DNA from: Bolinopsis microptera | Lineage: Eukaryota; Ctenophora; Tentaculata; Lobata; Bolinopsidae | Assembly: GCF_026151205.1 (NCBI RefSeq) | Contig: NC_087078.1 | Coordinates: 6,155,675-6,219,674 of the forward strand | Length of the DNA stretch: 64,000 bases | Reading direction: 5' to 3' | Part shown: positions 21,489-31,403 of the stretch, one piece after another | Layout: every line of letters starts with the position of its first letter | Numbering within the stretch: position 1 is the stretch's first letter | Program-made: the position numbers and the translations under genes | The notes under the pieces: generated by a model | Seen by the model: the letters and a program-made list of their open reading frames with translations, nothing else | What the model was told of the DNA's origin: nothing | Databases searched by the model: none

Positions 21489-22052
21489 AAGATCCTTGCC
21501 ACGAAAGAAGACTCCAGATGTTGTTGAAAATCAGAATAAAACAAATATTTTTTTCAGAATAAAACAAATATTGTAAATCAGTCCAGATCCTTGCCACGAA
21601 AGAAGACTCCAGACTCTGTCGTTGAAAATCAGTCCAGATCCTTGCCACGAAAGAAGACTCCAGATGTTGTTGAAAATCAGTCCAGATCCTTGCCACGAAA
21701 GAAGACTCCAGACTCTGTTGTTGAAAATCAGTCCAGATCCTTGCCACGAAAGAAGACTCCAGATTCTGTTGTTGAAAATCAGTCGAGATCCTTGCAACGA
21801 AAGAAGACTACCACGAGAGGAGCCTTGGCTCAAAAACAGCTACAGAGAAGTTTTAATAAAGTAGGCAGAAAAAGGCTTACTGAAAACGAAAAGAAATTGT
21901 TTGGGGCTAAAAGGCAGGAATTCATTGAAAAGATAATGGAGGTTAATCACTTTGTGGCACCAAGTGAAATTTCCTACTCCCATTTACCCATTATCAAAAG
22001 ATATTATCAAAATGTGGTGGCAGCAGGAAAGTATGTCAGAAGAACAACATAG
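21489..22052 (+). CDS. K/R-rich tandem-repeat protein, 3' part
   Basis: It resumes the RKKTPDSVVENQ repeat (about five units; one disrupted near 21530-21573 by a doubled CAGAATAAAACAAATATT). It then passes into a non-repeat domain of about 80 residues (QLQRSFNKVGRKRLTENEKK, VNHFVAPSEISYSHL) ending TAG at 22052. That domain resembles the C-terminal part of the 16417 protein. An ATG lies at 21591 but the frame is part of the upstream array. Nuclear DNA-binding is plausible from the charge but not shown. Confidence 0.5.
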
Positions 22053-22084
22053 ATCATGCTTTCAAAAGAAACGGTCCAAGACAA

Positions 22085-22369
22085 ATGTCACGACAGACAT
22101 TTTCTGTCGTGGATGCGGTGTTAAAGAACTATCCTGACACCAAGAGGCTGTTGCTTGTGAATGATCCGCCTGAGCATAAAAAACCCAAACCTCAGAAATT
22201 GCTAATTCAGGATCAGCCTATGCCCGGATCCTCTCAAACTAAGATTGTAGACTTCAGTATAAAGAGGAGAAAGAAAATGCCGGCGTTTAGTTACAGCTCG
22301 GTCTGCTATATGGCAGTGCAATTTAGAGAGGTAGAGTTGAGTTACATTGAGCAATTGTTCAAGCCAAGG
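22085..22369 (+). CDS. Exon of a basic hypothetical protein
   Basis: Open from ATG 22085 (MSRQTFSVVDAVLKNYPD) with a Lys/Pro-rich middle (PPEHKKPKPQKLL) and an NLS-like IKRRKKMPAF. It runs into a donor (AGG/GTATGT) at 22370. It lies 33 bp after the RKKTP protein's stop and 80 bp before a C2H2 exon. The phase to that exon does not fit by one base, so the exact join is uncertain. Confidence 0.45.
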
Positions 22370-22448
22370 GTATGTTAAATGTTTCATTGTAGATTCCGTG
22401 TTACGTAATTTTACAAATTCATTTCATCTCACACCCTCACTCAATCAG

Positions 22449-22735
22449 CATGGAAATTGGAAGCTGCTGATCCTGACATTCCTAATCCTCACAAGTCCTT
22501 CAAGTGTAACCTTTGTCCTAGCAAGACCTTCTCACATAAGAAGAACTTAGACCGAAACCTGTTGACTCATAGTTTAGAAAAGAAGCACACGTGTGAAACA
22601 TGTTCATACAGCACAACAAGACAAGATCTGCTGAGCAAGCACAACAAGACGCACGAAGTCAAGAAGACAGCTTCTAGTAGTGGAAAGAAGAAGCCTGGCT
22701 TTTTTTACTGCAGCATCTGCAGTTTGCTAATTTAA
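22449..22735 (+). CDS. C2H2 zinc-finger exon
   Basis: It follows an acceptor (CACTCAATCAG, ending 22448). It encodes FKCNLCPSKTFSHKKNLDRN, then a C2H2 finger CETCSYSTTRQDLLSKHNKTH, a Lys/Ser linker and the start of a third finger (FYCSICS) before TAA. The first finger has C-x2-C but its His spacing is irregular. C2H2 fingers bind nucleic acid; the target is unknown. Related single fingers occur at 5985 and 55.7 kb. Confidence 0.65.
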
Positions 22736-22886
22736 TTCTAATTCAAGTTGCATGCTAACTTATCACAAATAGCAGGGGCTCGTATAATACAATAATATTT
22801 TCGTTTTTGACACAACTTGGGAGTCTAAATTTTGAACTCTAAAATTCCTATTTCTTATCTAATTTTTTTATTTTATGTTTAGTAAG

Positions 22887-23352
22887 ATGGAAAACATTCA
22901 AAACAGCAGCAGCGACATCGCGGTAGAGGTAGCAGGGCGTGTCCGGTTTCTTAAAACCAAGATGAATAGTGCTTCTAAACTGATCCAACATTTTGCGTTA
23001 ACGGGTGGGAGACGACCAAGACATGCAATGCTTAAGGTAGGCATTCAAAAATTTTTGAAAAATCATATAGAATTAAAGAATTTTAAAAACTTGATTATAA
23101 ATCTTGGTTTTGTATTTGTTTTAGTAATTAAAAGTAGGTTTAAGGAGGATAAACTCTAATATTATTCAATTGATGTTAATTATTATCTGAAAGATTTTAA
23201 ATTCATATCAACTCTAGAAGGGATTGATGAATTTTTTAAATTGAATGATATATCGCTTTTAGAATGGAATGGAGTTGGAGGGGATAGCCGTCAAGAAAAA
23301 TGGGTATCTCACACTCAAAGTGTGGGACCTGAAAAAAGATACTTTTTTATAA
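22887..23352 (+). CDS. OB-like small protein, copy A (two exons)
   Basis: Exon 1 is 22887-23036 (ATG after TTTAGTAAG; donor AAG/GTAGGC). Exon 2 is 23263-23349 with stop TAA to 23352; its acceptor is CGCTTTTAG. Exon 1 has AVEVAGRVRFLKTKMNSASK and exon 2 has GIAVKKNGYLTLKVWDLKK, an alternation suggesting a small beta-barrel. Copies B (44084/49431) and C (49778) share G-x-V-x-F-L-x-x-K-T and the phase-0 intron. The OB-fold call is inferred from the pattern only. The Ty3/gypsy-type element begins 200 bp downstream. Confidence 0.5.
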
Positions 23353-23553
23353 GCTCACTTGCTTGAGTAAAACAAGAATAATAACGGTGTGGGTTAGTAA
23401 TTGACCATCAATTAGAATACAAACACGATCAGAATCGACTAACGGAATGAAGACATTGTCAAGTCACAACAATTTATCAGGCGAGAATACATAATATAAT
23501 ATAATAATTAATCAATAATGGCAACATATTACAGGTAATAATGCGATAGGTAT

Positions 23554-23666
23554 TGTTATGGACCAATGAAATAGACTGTCTTGCTAGACCTCTAAATAGA
23601 GGCTGAAATAGATTGATTAGTAATAAGAAATATACATCGTCATATTATGATCAATAATACATTACA
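23554..23666 (-). repeat. 3' LTR (113 bp)
   Basis: TGTTATGG...ATTACA as read on the plus strand, identical base for base to the 5' LTR as far as I can see. Very short for an LTR. Confidence 0.97.
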
Positions 23667-23676
23667 CCTTCCCTTC
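23667..23676 (-). other. Polypurine tract
   Basis: Minus-strand GAAGGGAAGG directly abutting the 3' LTR: the expected primer for plus-strand cDNA synthesis. Confidence 0.85.
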
Positions 23677-24036
23677 ACAAATGAATTTACTTTTCAGGAT
23701 AAAATCGAACGAAATCGAAATGATACGTGCGTGCTCCGCGCACTAAAATTACATAAAATGTTCGTTGAGATAAAACTTGTACACTAAAATCCCGTTTGGC
23801 GTCGCGCCCTACGTCAATGAATTACTAGTTTAAAAACAGAATTCCTGGATTACACTGTCATAATAGCGCTAAATAATCTCCTCAGGTCTATTATTGTTTC
23901 TGAACACCCTGGATTGCTTACAAATTTTTTTTAAACAATTTAATGCTGTACAAAAGTATAAAAGTGTACTACACGTGTGCATAAAAAATGTGCTTTACAA
24001 AACAAACAAAAAAGTGCTTTACAATACATGCAAGAT

Positions 24037-27000
24037 TCACGGGTTCACGAACCCGGTGTTTGCATTATACCTGATCTGAGGTTTTGCACTCAACCTGCCC
24101 GAGCGTCTAACTGGCTCCTGACCACTGATCTGAGTGCTAGATTGTGTCGGTTGGTTACTAGTCACAGCTGGCGCTCCTTCTCTACTTGGACCCGGCTGCT
24201 GCTGAACTGTTATCACAGGTTGTTCAATATTCCTCGGCTCAGTGTTTCTTTCTGGTATCTCAATTTGCTGCTTCTGTAACTCGATTACTGGCACTAACCG
24301 TTTCTTCATCGCATCTACATGTTTCTTTATGATCCTGCCCTTGTAGTTCACATCATACCACAGTGATTCTCCGTGTCTTTTTTCAATCGTTGCTGGTTCG
24401 TACTCTTTCCGAGTGTCCGGTCGAACCCATATTGTTTGTTTCTCCTCAAATACACGTTCGTTTCTTTTACTGTCAACAACTTTTTGTTCATTATCAACAT
24501 CCAGTCGTTCCGCTTCCATCTGATCACTGGGTCTGAGGTGATGTAACTTAGATCGTAAAGTTCGTCCGTACATCATTACTGCTGGTGGTTGCTTAGTTAC
24601 AGAGTGTGGAGTATTCCTATATGCCATTAGGAAGTTAGCGAGATTTAAATCTAAATCCTTAGACTTTTCGTACATCTTTTTCATCGCTGACTTAAAACTC
24701 TGGACAAACCGTTCGCAGCTTCCGTTACTCCTCGGGGAGTATGATGGGCACAAAACATGTCTTATCTGATTCTTCTTTAGGAAGTTCTTGAATTCTTCAC
24801 TGATAAATTGCGGTCCGTTATCGCTGACTAGAACCCAAGGTACCCCTGTTCTTGAAAATACTCTTCTCATTGCTTTTATCGTAGCTGGCGCAGTAGTGTT
24901 ATGAGACATCTTGATAACTTCCGGCCATTTTGAGTAAGTATCGTACATCAGTAACCAATAGTTATTTTGGAATTCTCCAGCGAAGTCCACATGTACTCGT
25001 TGCCAGGGTCTTGTTGATTTAACCCAGGGATGGTCGATGACTTTTGGTAACTTTTTCCCGTGTTTTTGGCAGGATGCACATGCTTTAACTAAAATCTCTA
25101 TATCTTGGTCTATTCCTGGCCACCACACATAGCTTCTAGCCAGGCTTTTCATTCCAGTCATCCCTACATGTGTAAGGTGTAGCATCTTAAGAACCTCTGC
25201 TCTTAGTTTATGTGGAATGATTACACGATTTCCCCATGTGATACATCTTTTTTCAGTCGTGAGTTGGTTCTTTCTGTCGTACATGGCTTTCATCTCCTTG
25301 TGATCTTTGTCTATCTTTTCCGGCCAGCCATCTACAATGTACATCGCTATCTTGCTCAGAATAATGTCTTTGGATGTCTCCCGGGCAACTTCTTTTGCAT
25401 CTATCAGTGCGTCCTCCATGGTCAAAGAAAATGCCTCTTCACATTCGTTTGGCTCGTCCACATGAATGACTTTTTTCGGGAATCTGGACATTACATCAGC
25501 ATTAGCATGCTCTTTTGTATTTCTGTATACTATGTTATAATCGTAATTTTGTAACAGCAGTGCATATCTGGATAATCTGTTCGCCGTCATCTCTGGAATG
25601 CCTCTCTTAGGTCCAAATATATGTACTAACGGTTGGTGATCCGTCACTAGTTCAAAGTGTCTTCCATACAGATACATATGAAACCTTTTTATAGCCCAGA
25701 CTATCCCTAAAGCTTCTTTGTCAATCTGGCTATATTTTTTCTCAGCATTCGATAATGTCCTTGAAATAAATTCAACCGGACGTTCATTTGTTCCATCATC
25801 ATCTATGTGTGACAATACAGCTCCCAAACCCACGCTGCTTGCGTCTGTATCCAGCTTCAAACGTTTCAGCGGGTTGTAGAACGTCAATACTCTGTCAGAA
25901 CAAAGTAATTTCTTTAATTCTTCGAAGGCTTTCTGTTCAGTCTTTGTCCATCGCCATTCAACTTCAGTCTTTCTCAACTTGTCCAATGGAGCGATTATTG
26001 TCGACAAATCTGGTAGATACTTGCGATAATACCCAACTGCTCCCAGAAATGCTACTAAATTTTTCACATTTTCAGGTGCCTGTACTTTTAACAGATCGTC
26101 TATCTTGCTGTTGACTGGTGACATACCATGCTTGTTCACCTTGTGTCCTAGATAAATCACTTCTTCATGCATCAGCTTAGATTTATTCAGTCTGCATCTG
26201 AAACCGTTTGCTTCCAGTCTTCTCACAACTTTATTCAGATTATCTAAGTGCTCTTTATCGTTCTTTCCTGATATTAAAATGTCGTCTATCCTACAGCAAA
26301 CCATAGGTATACCCCGTAGTACATTGTCCATCAGATTCTGAAAGATTGCTGCGCTGCTATTTATTCCATACGGTAAGCGCGTCCACACATACTGTCCCAT
26401 ATGCGTATTCATTGTCGTGATGAGTTGATCTTCTGTTGATAGCTCCACGTTATTGTACGCTTGTTTTATGTCTATGACTGAGAACTTTTCTCCTCCCGAA
26501 ACGCTTGCAAAACATTCTTCTGTAGTTGGTAACGGGTGATGTTTCATTTCCAATAGTTTGTTGACTGCTTTAAAGTCTCCACATATTCTCACACCGTCTC
26601 CTTTTTTCACTGGCATAACTGGAGTTCCCCATGGGCTCTCTTTGACTTTCTTCAAAATTCCTTGTTTCACCATGTTGTCTAACTCCTTTTCCAGTAAGTC
26701 TTTAATAGCAAAAGGTACTGCTCTTGATTTCTGCGTGACAGGTCTGCTTCCCTCCTTCAATTGGAGTTGCACTTTATAGTTCTTTACCAGACCTAACTCA
26801 TCTTTGAAGATGTCACTAGACATTATCTCTTGTACTGTCCGTATCTTTGTTGGTGTTCCAGGATCTGTTTCATCGTCCACACTAACAAAATTTCTCAACT
26901 GATGTGTTCCAGGGGCAGTCTCTTCGTCTTCACATCGTTGTCCAGTTTTAAACTTTCTCTTGGCGGTATCTGTCACTGGTTCTGATTCCATAACTCCCAA

Positions 27001-28638
27001 CACGTTCACTGTTCGTACTCCTTCTTGAGTCCCAGGAAATTCTCCTTCGTGTGCGCTACAGTTTCCATCAGTTCTCTCCAGTTCAACCTCTTTTGTTGGT
27101 CTCTGTCCAACTTCTGCTGTTTGGCCCTGTGTTCTCGTTACTAACTTTTCTAACCAGTTTTCACCACAAAACTCTGTAATCCAAGAGCGTCCAAACAGTG
27201 CTGGAAAGTGATTATCCACCACATACAGTTCCAACCCTTTCACAATCTGGTTGTTTATCGCCACTTCCACAACTGCTTTACCGCATACCTGCTGGTATTG
27301 ACCATTCGCCACACGCAGTTGCCTATCACTACTTCTCAACTTAAACTCCACACCAGCTTTCTTCAGCATCTCTCTACTGCACACAGATACACTTGATCCA
27401 CTGTCAAACTCCATCAGACACTCTCGGCGATTGATCCAAACCTTGATCAGGGGTCTAGAATCACGCAAAAAGTTCACGTTATCGAAGTAAACAGTGTTAT
27501 CATGCAAAAACCTGTTATCATGCAAAATAATGTTATTGTCATGCAAATCAACATGCGAATCATCATGCAAATTACTACCATACAGAACACTATTATCATC
27601 ATCCTGAATTTTAGAATCATCAATACTTGTCAGGTTGTTGCCCAAATTTGAAGATTTTTGAAACAAAACATTTAACTGGTCATCTAAACTTACGGATTTC
27701 TCCGACAATTCACAATAGTAAATATTTCGACTCACAAACTGTTCTGTGTCCTGGTTTGAATCGCTGTTTGAATCGCTGTTGTTGCAGTCTGTTGATACAT
27801 GATGTGTAGATTTACCACTCTGTTTCCAGGACTTGCGTTTCGTCTTCTTACGGCAGTCCTTAGCAGTATGATACAATTCACCACAGTTGAAACATTTAGT
27901 ATAGCAGTCCTTGGTTGCATGCGATTTGAGTTTGCATTTATTGCATCTTGTCTCCTGATTGGAACTTCCCTGTGAAGATTTCCCTTGAGACTTCTTGCTG
28001 ATCTGTACCTTATGTACAGTTTGCTGGGAGTTTTTAATCATTGCAGCCTCTGATTTAGATCTGTCCATTGCCACCACTTTTCTATACGCTCTCTCTAGTG
28101 TCAGTTGTTCGAAATCCTCCTCCAATAGCAACTCCTGTGCTTCTGAGTTAACAATTCCCATTATAAATTGATCTAACATTGAACTGCCGAAGTCTGTAAA
28201 CTTGCATTTGACTGCCAGTTTTTTTAACCTCGCAACAAAGTCTGCTGTTTTCTCCGACTGCTTTTGGTGGCATTTGTAGAATCTGAATCGCTCTGCCAAA
28301 ACAGTCGGTTTCGGGACCATGTGATTTATGAGAATTGTCTTCATCTCGAAATATGTAAGTTCGTTGACGTCATTTGGAGATGCTAAAGACGTAAGTAGGG
28401 AAAAGATTTCTGGATCAATGCTCGTTAAGAAGTGAGGTTTGATCGTTTGACATAGCTGATTATATTCCGCTAACAGTTGTGCATGCGCGGTTCGTTGCGC
28501 TTCATTCGGATTCTCTACTAACGGTTCCGGTTCAACCGGATAGGATTTTTGGGACTTGAGAAACCATGTGTACTGCTCGAACCAGTCTTCCGGCGCGCTG
28601 ACTGTAGCGGTCAGAGGATAGGGGTAGGATTTTGTCAT
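24037..28638 (-). CDS. gag-pol: Gag-Pol polyprotein of the Ty3/gypsy-type element
   Basis: About 1533 aa from the first ATG (28638); the frame opens four codons earlier at a TTG within the primer-binding site. Counting from that TTG, Gag has two CCHC knuckles (236-249 and 253-266) and the aspartic protease has DSGS at 416-419. RT has LPYG at 759-762 and RIDD at 787-790, where most relatives have Tyr in the first position. RNase H has TDAS at 935-938 and TDHQ at 1003-1006. Integrase has C1191/C1194 of the zinc domain and D1222, D1277, E1313 with the canonical 35-residue gap. Gag and Pol are fused without a frameshift. All catalytic acids are present, so the protein may be active. Confidence 0.97.
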   Translation of the reverse strand: MTKSYPYPLTATVSAPEDWFEQYTWFLKSQKSYPVEPEPLVENPNEAQRTAHAQLLAEYNQLCQTIKPHFLTSIDPEIFSLLTSLASPNDVNELTYFEMKTILINHMVPKPTVLAERFRFYKCHQKQSEKTADFVARLKKLAVKCKFTDFGSSMLDQFIMGIVNSEAQELLLEEDFEQLTLERAYRKVVAMDRSKSEAAMIKNSQQTVHKVQISKKSQGKSSQGSSNQETRCNKCKLKSHATKDCYTKCFNCGELYHTAKDCRKKTKRKSWKQSGKSTHHVSTDCNNSDSNSDSNQDTEQFVSRNIYYCELSEKSVSLDDQLNVLFQKSSNLGNNLTSIDDSKIQDDDNSVLYGSNLHDDSHVDLHDNNIILHDNRFLHDNTVYFDNVNFLRDSRPLIKVWINRRECLMEFDSGSSVSVCSREMLKKAGVEFKLRSSDRQLRVANGQYQQVCGKAVVEVAINNQIVKGLELYVVDNHFPALFGRSWITEFCGENWLEKLVTRTQGQTAEVGQRPTKEVELERTDGNCSAHEGEFPGTQEGVRTVNVLGVMESEPVTDTAKRKFKTGQRCEDEETAPGTHQLRNFVSVDDETDPGTPTKIRTVQEIMSSDIFKDELGLVKNYKVQLQLKEGSRPVTQKSRAVPFAIKDLLEKELDNMVKQGILKKVKESPWGTPVMPVKKGDGVRICGDFKAVNKLLEMKHHPLPTTEECFASVSGGEKFSVIDIKQAYNNVELSTEDQLITTMNTHMGQYVWTRLPYGINSSAAIFQNLMDNVLRGIPMVCCRIDDILISGKNDKEHLDNLNKVVRRLEANGFRCRLNKSKLMHEEVIYLGHKVNKHGMSPVNSKIDDLLKVQAPENVKNLVAFLGAVGYYRKYLPDLSTIIAPLDKLRKTEVEWRWTKTEQKAFEELKKLLCSDRVLTFYNPLKRLKLDTDASSVGLGAVLSHIDDDGTNERPVEFISRTLSNAEKKYSQIDKEALGIVWAIKRFHMYLYGRHFELVTDHQPLVHIFGPKRGIPEMTANRLSRYALLLQNYDYNIVYRNTKEHANADVMSRFPKKVIHVDEPNECEEAFSLTMEDALIDAKEVARETSKDIILSKIAMYIVDGWPEKIDKDHKEMKAMYDRKNQLTTEKRCITWGNRVIIPHKLRAEVLKMLHLTHVGMTGMKSLARSYVWWPGIDQDIEILVKACASCQKHGKKLPKVIDHPWVKSTRPWQRVHVDFAGEFQNNYWLLMYDTYSKWPEVIKMSHNTTAPATIKAMRRVFSRTGVPWVLVSDNGPQFISEEFKNFLKKNQIRHVLCPSYSPRSNGSCERFVQSFKSAMKKMYEKSKDLDLNLANFLMAYRNTPHSVTKQPPAVMMYGRTLRSKLHHLRPSDQMEAERLDVDNEQKVVDSKRNERVFEEKQTIWVRPDTRKEYEPATIEKRHGESLWYDVNYKGRIIKKHVDAMKKRLVPVIELQKQQIEIPERNTEPRNIEQPVITVQQQPGPSREGAPAVTSNQPTQSSTQISGQEPVRRSGRLSAKPQIRYNANTGFVNP

Positions 28639-28649
28639 ACTCGTCGCCA
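28636..28649 (-). other. Primer-binding site
   Basis: Minus-strand TGGCGACGAGTATG, one base from the 5' LTR. It starts with TGG as expected for pairing with the CCA end of a tRNA; I did not identify the tRNA. It overlaps the opening of the gag-pol frame. Confidence 0.7.
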
Positions 28650-28650
28650 A

Positions 28651-28763
28651 TGTTATGGACCAATGAAATAGACTGTCTTGCTAGACCTCTAAATAGAGGC
28701 TGAAATAGATTGATTAGTAATAAGAAATATACATCGTCATATTATGATCAATAATACATTACA
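28651..28763 (-). repeat. 5' LTR (113 bp)
   Basis: Second LTR copy, followed by the GGTAT target duplication at 28764-28768. It must hold the element's promoter on the minus strand; no strong TATA box stands out. Confidence 0.97.
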
Positions 28764-28768
28764 GGTAT

Positions 28769-29176
28769 GTTAATGACTTTGCCCAAAACAATCATATTTA
28801 CGATATCCAAAATATGAACAAAAATCCGAGTACTCGAGAGAGATATTAAAATTAAAGATTGTGTCCAAAGTAATTTAATTCCCTAATCGAAGTTGAGAAC
28901 TCTAAGACGAGCTAGAGTTATAGTGGACCTATAATGGACCATCTACTATAATATAATCAACCAGTGAGTTAATTTATTTTAACAGACTATTTACTAGTTG
29001 TTCATTTTTTCTAGGCATTAAATTCTATTAAATTTCTGTGGGTCACACACAGCTGAGTCATTATGTAACATACGTAAACGACCTATACAGTATAGTAGTG
29101 TGCAGAGTTACAGATTTTGTGTTCGCTTCTCCTATCTGGAATATTGAACATAAAAATAAAGGTACCTTTGTACGGT
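28769..29176. other. Spacer without recognised features
   Basis: AT-rich sequence between the retrotransposon and the next element end; no convincing frame. Confidence 0.4.
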
Positions 29177-29325
29177 GTACGAGGAGGGCCACTAATAAAA
29201 AATATAGCACTTTCGAAAAAATATACATTTTTTAGTATGAAATATATAGAAAATATAGAAAATATAGAAAATATATAAAATATAGAAAATATAGAAAATA
29301 TATAAAATATATAATATACAAAAAT
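29177..29325 (-). mobile_element. Single end of a GTACGAGGAGGGCC-type MITE
   Basis: GTACGAGGAGGGCCACTAAT and the following ~140 bp, including TATAGAAAA-type tandem words, match the reverse complement of the right end of the element at 32453-32923. No second terminal repeat was found here, so the copy is truncated. Confidence 0.7.
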
Positions 29326-29330
29326 ATTTA

Positions 29331-29870
29331 GCATACATTTCACAGCAGCAAATGATTGCCTCAACCAATCAAAACAATCTTAACGACCAATGTGTGCCCA
29401 GTTATTTAAAAAAATTGTTATTATTGAGAAAAAATAATACATAATTGTTTAACATATTATCATTTTATACATATTTTTTTCATAGCTTTTATCATATTTT
29501 TATCATTTATTTAGTCATCTCTTTTATCATATCTTTTATGCTCATTATCTTTAACCTTATCTTTTATCTTCTCTTTTCTTATTTCATGGATTTTATTATT
29601 TCTTTTATCATATTATATTTATCATATCTTTAGATTTCCAATCGCGTTAACACTTTTATATATTAACGCCAACAAGTACTCTATTCACCATGTTTTTTGA
29701 TTCGTTGGAACTTATGGGAAAAACGTAGAAGGGAATAGAAAAAAAAAGGTTGCAGTCTGGGGAAATAGTAAGAAATCGACGTTCACGGGGCAGGGTGTGA
29801 CCCAGAAGCCTTGGTTCATGGAATGACATTGCCATCCTCATGTCCGTATACACCCAAAATTCCTTTTAAT
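29331..29870. repeat. Dispersed repeat, copy 1 (partner 34586-35500)
   Basis: It starts GCATACATTTCACAGCAGC and runs through AACAATCTTAACGAC, a TTTTATCATATC-type array (29450-29630) and GGTTGCAGTCTGGGGAAATA, ending CATCCTCATGTCC. All these words recur in order at 34586-35500, where extra sequence lies between the array and the last block. The repeat identity is unknown; no terminal repeats or coding sequence are certain. Confidence 0.75.
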
Positions 29871-30249
29871 ACGACTCTTGGCTTTAAATATAAAGCTGGT
29901 CTCCCCCTTTACAGCGGGGATTTAAAAGTTTTTGTTGCTCCAAAATTTAACGGTCGCCTTTAAATCTAATACGAGGTCATCTTTATCGATTAAAGGGACC
30001 TGAACTTTAGCTACTTTGCCGGTATGACTCCAAAAATTTGAAGACGAGCTGCTTTAAAAAACGGTATCTCCAAATTTTGGAGTGAGAATTGACCCAATAA
30101 GGCAGACCCAGTTTTACTTCCTGTTTCACACCTTCCGGGACATTCCGTCACACTTCCTTCTCACTCAAGGTCTGGTTTACTTGCAGCTTTTCTTTGATTG
30201 TCAGCCAGACTGTGTAGGCATGTTGACTCAGTAATTCCTCCGTGTTCCT

Positions 30250-30426
30250 TTATAACATCCCTCTAAATTGTATTAATTTTATCAGCGATAAAATCTCGTC
30301 GTCACCGCGGGTCCCCGCCAGAAAAAGATTTCCTTGCTTTAACTTCAGCACTACGTCTAGTGAGCGGAGAGCATCTACTGTCGCACCAATCATAAGTAGT
30401 TTGATAAATGAACTTGCTCCTCGCAT
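30250..30426 (-). CDS. 58-aa hypothetical ORF (minus strand)
   Basis: ATG at 30426 reading down: MRGASSFIKLLMIGATVDAL, then a Leu/Asp-rich helix and RGDDEILSLIKLIQF before TAA. The composition is protein-like and the codon use unremarkable. No family recognised. The opposite strand is also open, which lowers confidence. Confidence 0.35.
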   Translation of the reverse strand: MRGASSFIKLLMIGATVDALRSLDVVLKLKQGNLFLAGTRGDDEILSLIKLIQFRGML

Positions 30427-30863
30427 GGTTGTGCTTACTTGATCAAATTTCGGCTACATGCCTCTGTAGGCTTATCGTTAACTTGTAAACAGTGTTTATA
30501 TTGTTAGCTTTGCACTGTATTCTCACTGCTACCTTTGTACTGTGGTCTCTATTGCTATATGATATAGTGGTTCTCTATTTCCGTTATTACTGTTTACTGA
30601 GTCTAAACTTTTTACTCATGTCTCGATCGCTAGCTTTTTACTGACGTTTTAGACAGGGCAAGCTCGGTTACGGTAGTTTAGTAACTGTATTGATCGTTAT
30701 TTCTGCCACTTCCATTCGAAGTAATTAAACCATTTTGTCAGTCGTGAATCGAGTCAGGAGCAATGAAGTCGCATTTAGATGTGCTGAGAACGTTGAACCA
30801 AATGATCTGTAAGACGACTATGATAAGACGAATGAAAACCCATTGATTCAGTTGATGATACAG

Positions 30864-31125
30864 AGTTCTACATTCGTTTTCGCCTTAAGAAGGGTTGGAT
30901 TCCAGTACAATTTTCAGTTTATTGGAGAATCAACTTAAAGGAGCGAAGAGGCGTGGACGGGTTCCCGTCAAGTTCCACCAATCATGCAACTTGCTGTGGA
31001 CTCTGCCGTTACTATGCTATGTGGATTTTTCAATCGCCAATCTGGGGATCTCTTTGGACTTTCACCAATCGACAGTTAGCCGACTGATTAAGAGTACAAT
31101 CCGAAATCAAAGCTTCACATGCACA
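30864..31125 (+). pseudogene. PIF/Harbinger transposase fragment
   Basis: Read across frames it gives FYIRFRLKKGW, a helix up to QLKGAKRRGRVPV, PPIMQLAVDSAV, then GDLFGLSP and STVSRLIKS. That order (RFRLxK, RRGxPxxPxxQLxxxL, GD..G.S..TVSR) is the N-terminal and helix-turn-helix part of Harbinger nuclease proteins. At least three frame changes occur and the DDE core is missing, so it is dead. Confidence 0.65.
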
Positions 31126-31237
31126 GGATACCAAATCAAGGACTCCAGCTCTGAGAGGTCTCTTAAAAAGCAATATTTCACCTGGGAATTATAGTAGTCT
31201 CTCTGGTGTCACTTTTCGTCTTAAAAAGTTTCGAGTA

Positions 31238-31401
31238 CAGTCACTTTCGGATTATATCCCGTTTTGGGAGGAAACGGATATTAGTTATCAACGGGATAAA
31301 ACCCGAAAGGGGATATAATCAGAATCAAAATGCTAGTACTTTATTGTGTCAGGTAGGAAACTGATATGCCAATAAAGTGGGATATAATCCGAAAGTGACT
31401 G
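31238..31401. mobile_element. Tc1/mariner-type MITE (164 bp)
   Basis: Ends CAGTCACTTTCGGATTATAT and its inverse, flanked by TA on both sides (31236-31237, 31402-31403). TA duplication plus CAGT termini is the Tc1/mariner pattern. No coding capacity. Confidence 0.85.
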
Positions 31402-31403
31402 TA

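Larger units (their letters stand above)
23554..28763 (-). mobile_element. Complete Ty3/gypsy-type LTR retrotransposon
   Basis: 5210 bp on the minus strand, with identical 113 bp LTRs (23554-23666 and 28651-28763), a 5 bp target duplication GGTAT (23549-23553 and 28764-28768), a primer-binding site next to the 5' LTR, a purine tract next to the 3' LTR, and one uninterrupted gag-pol frame. RT-RNase H-integrase order defines the Ty3/gypsy type. The identical LTRs and open frame mean a very recent insertion. There is no envelope-like frame. About 0.37 kb of untranslated sequence separates the pol stop from the 3' LTR. Confidence 0.98.

Noticed and set aside
25210-27809. Plus-strand ORFs within the retrotransposon
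   Set aside because: Antisense shadows of the intact gag-pol frame.
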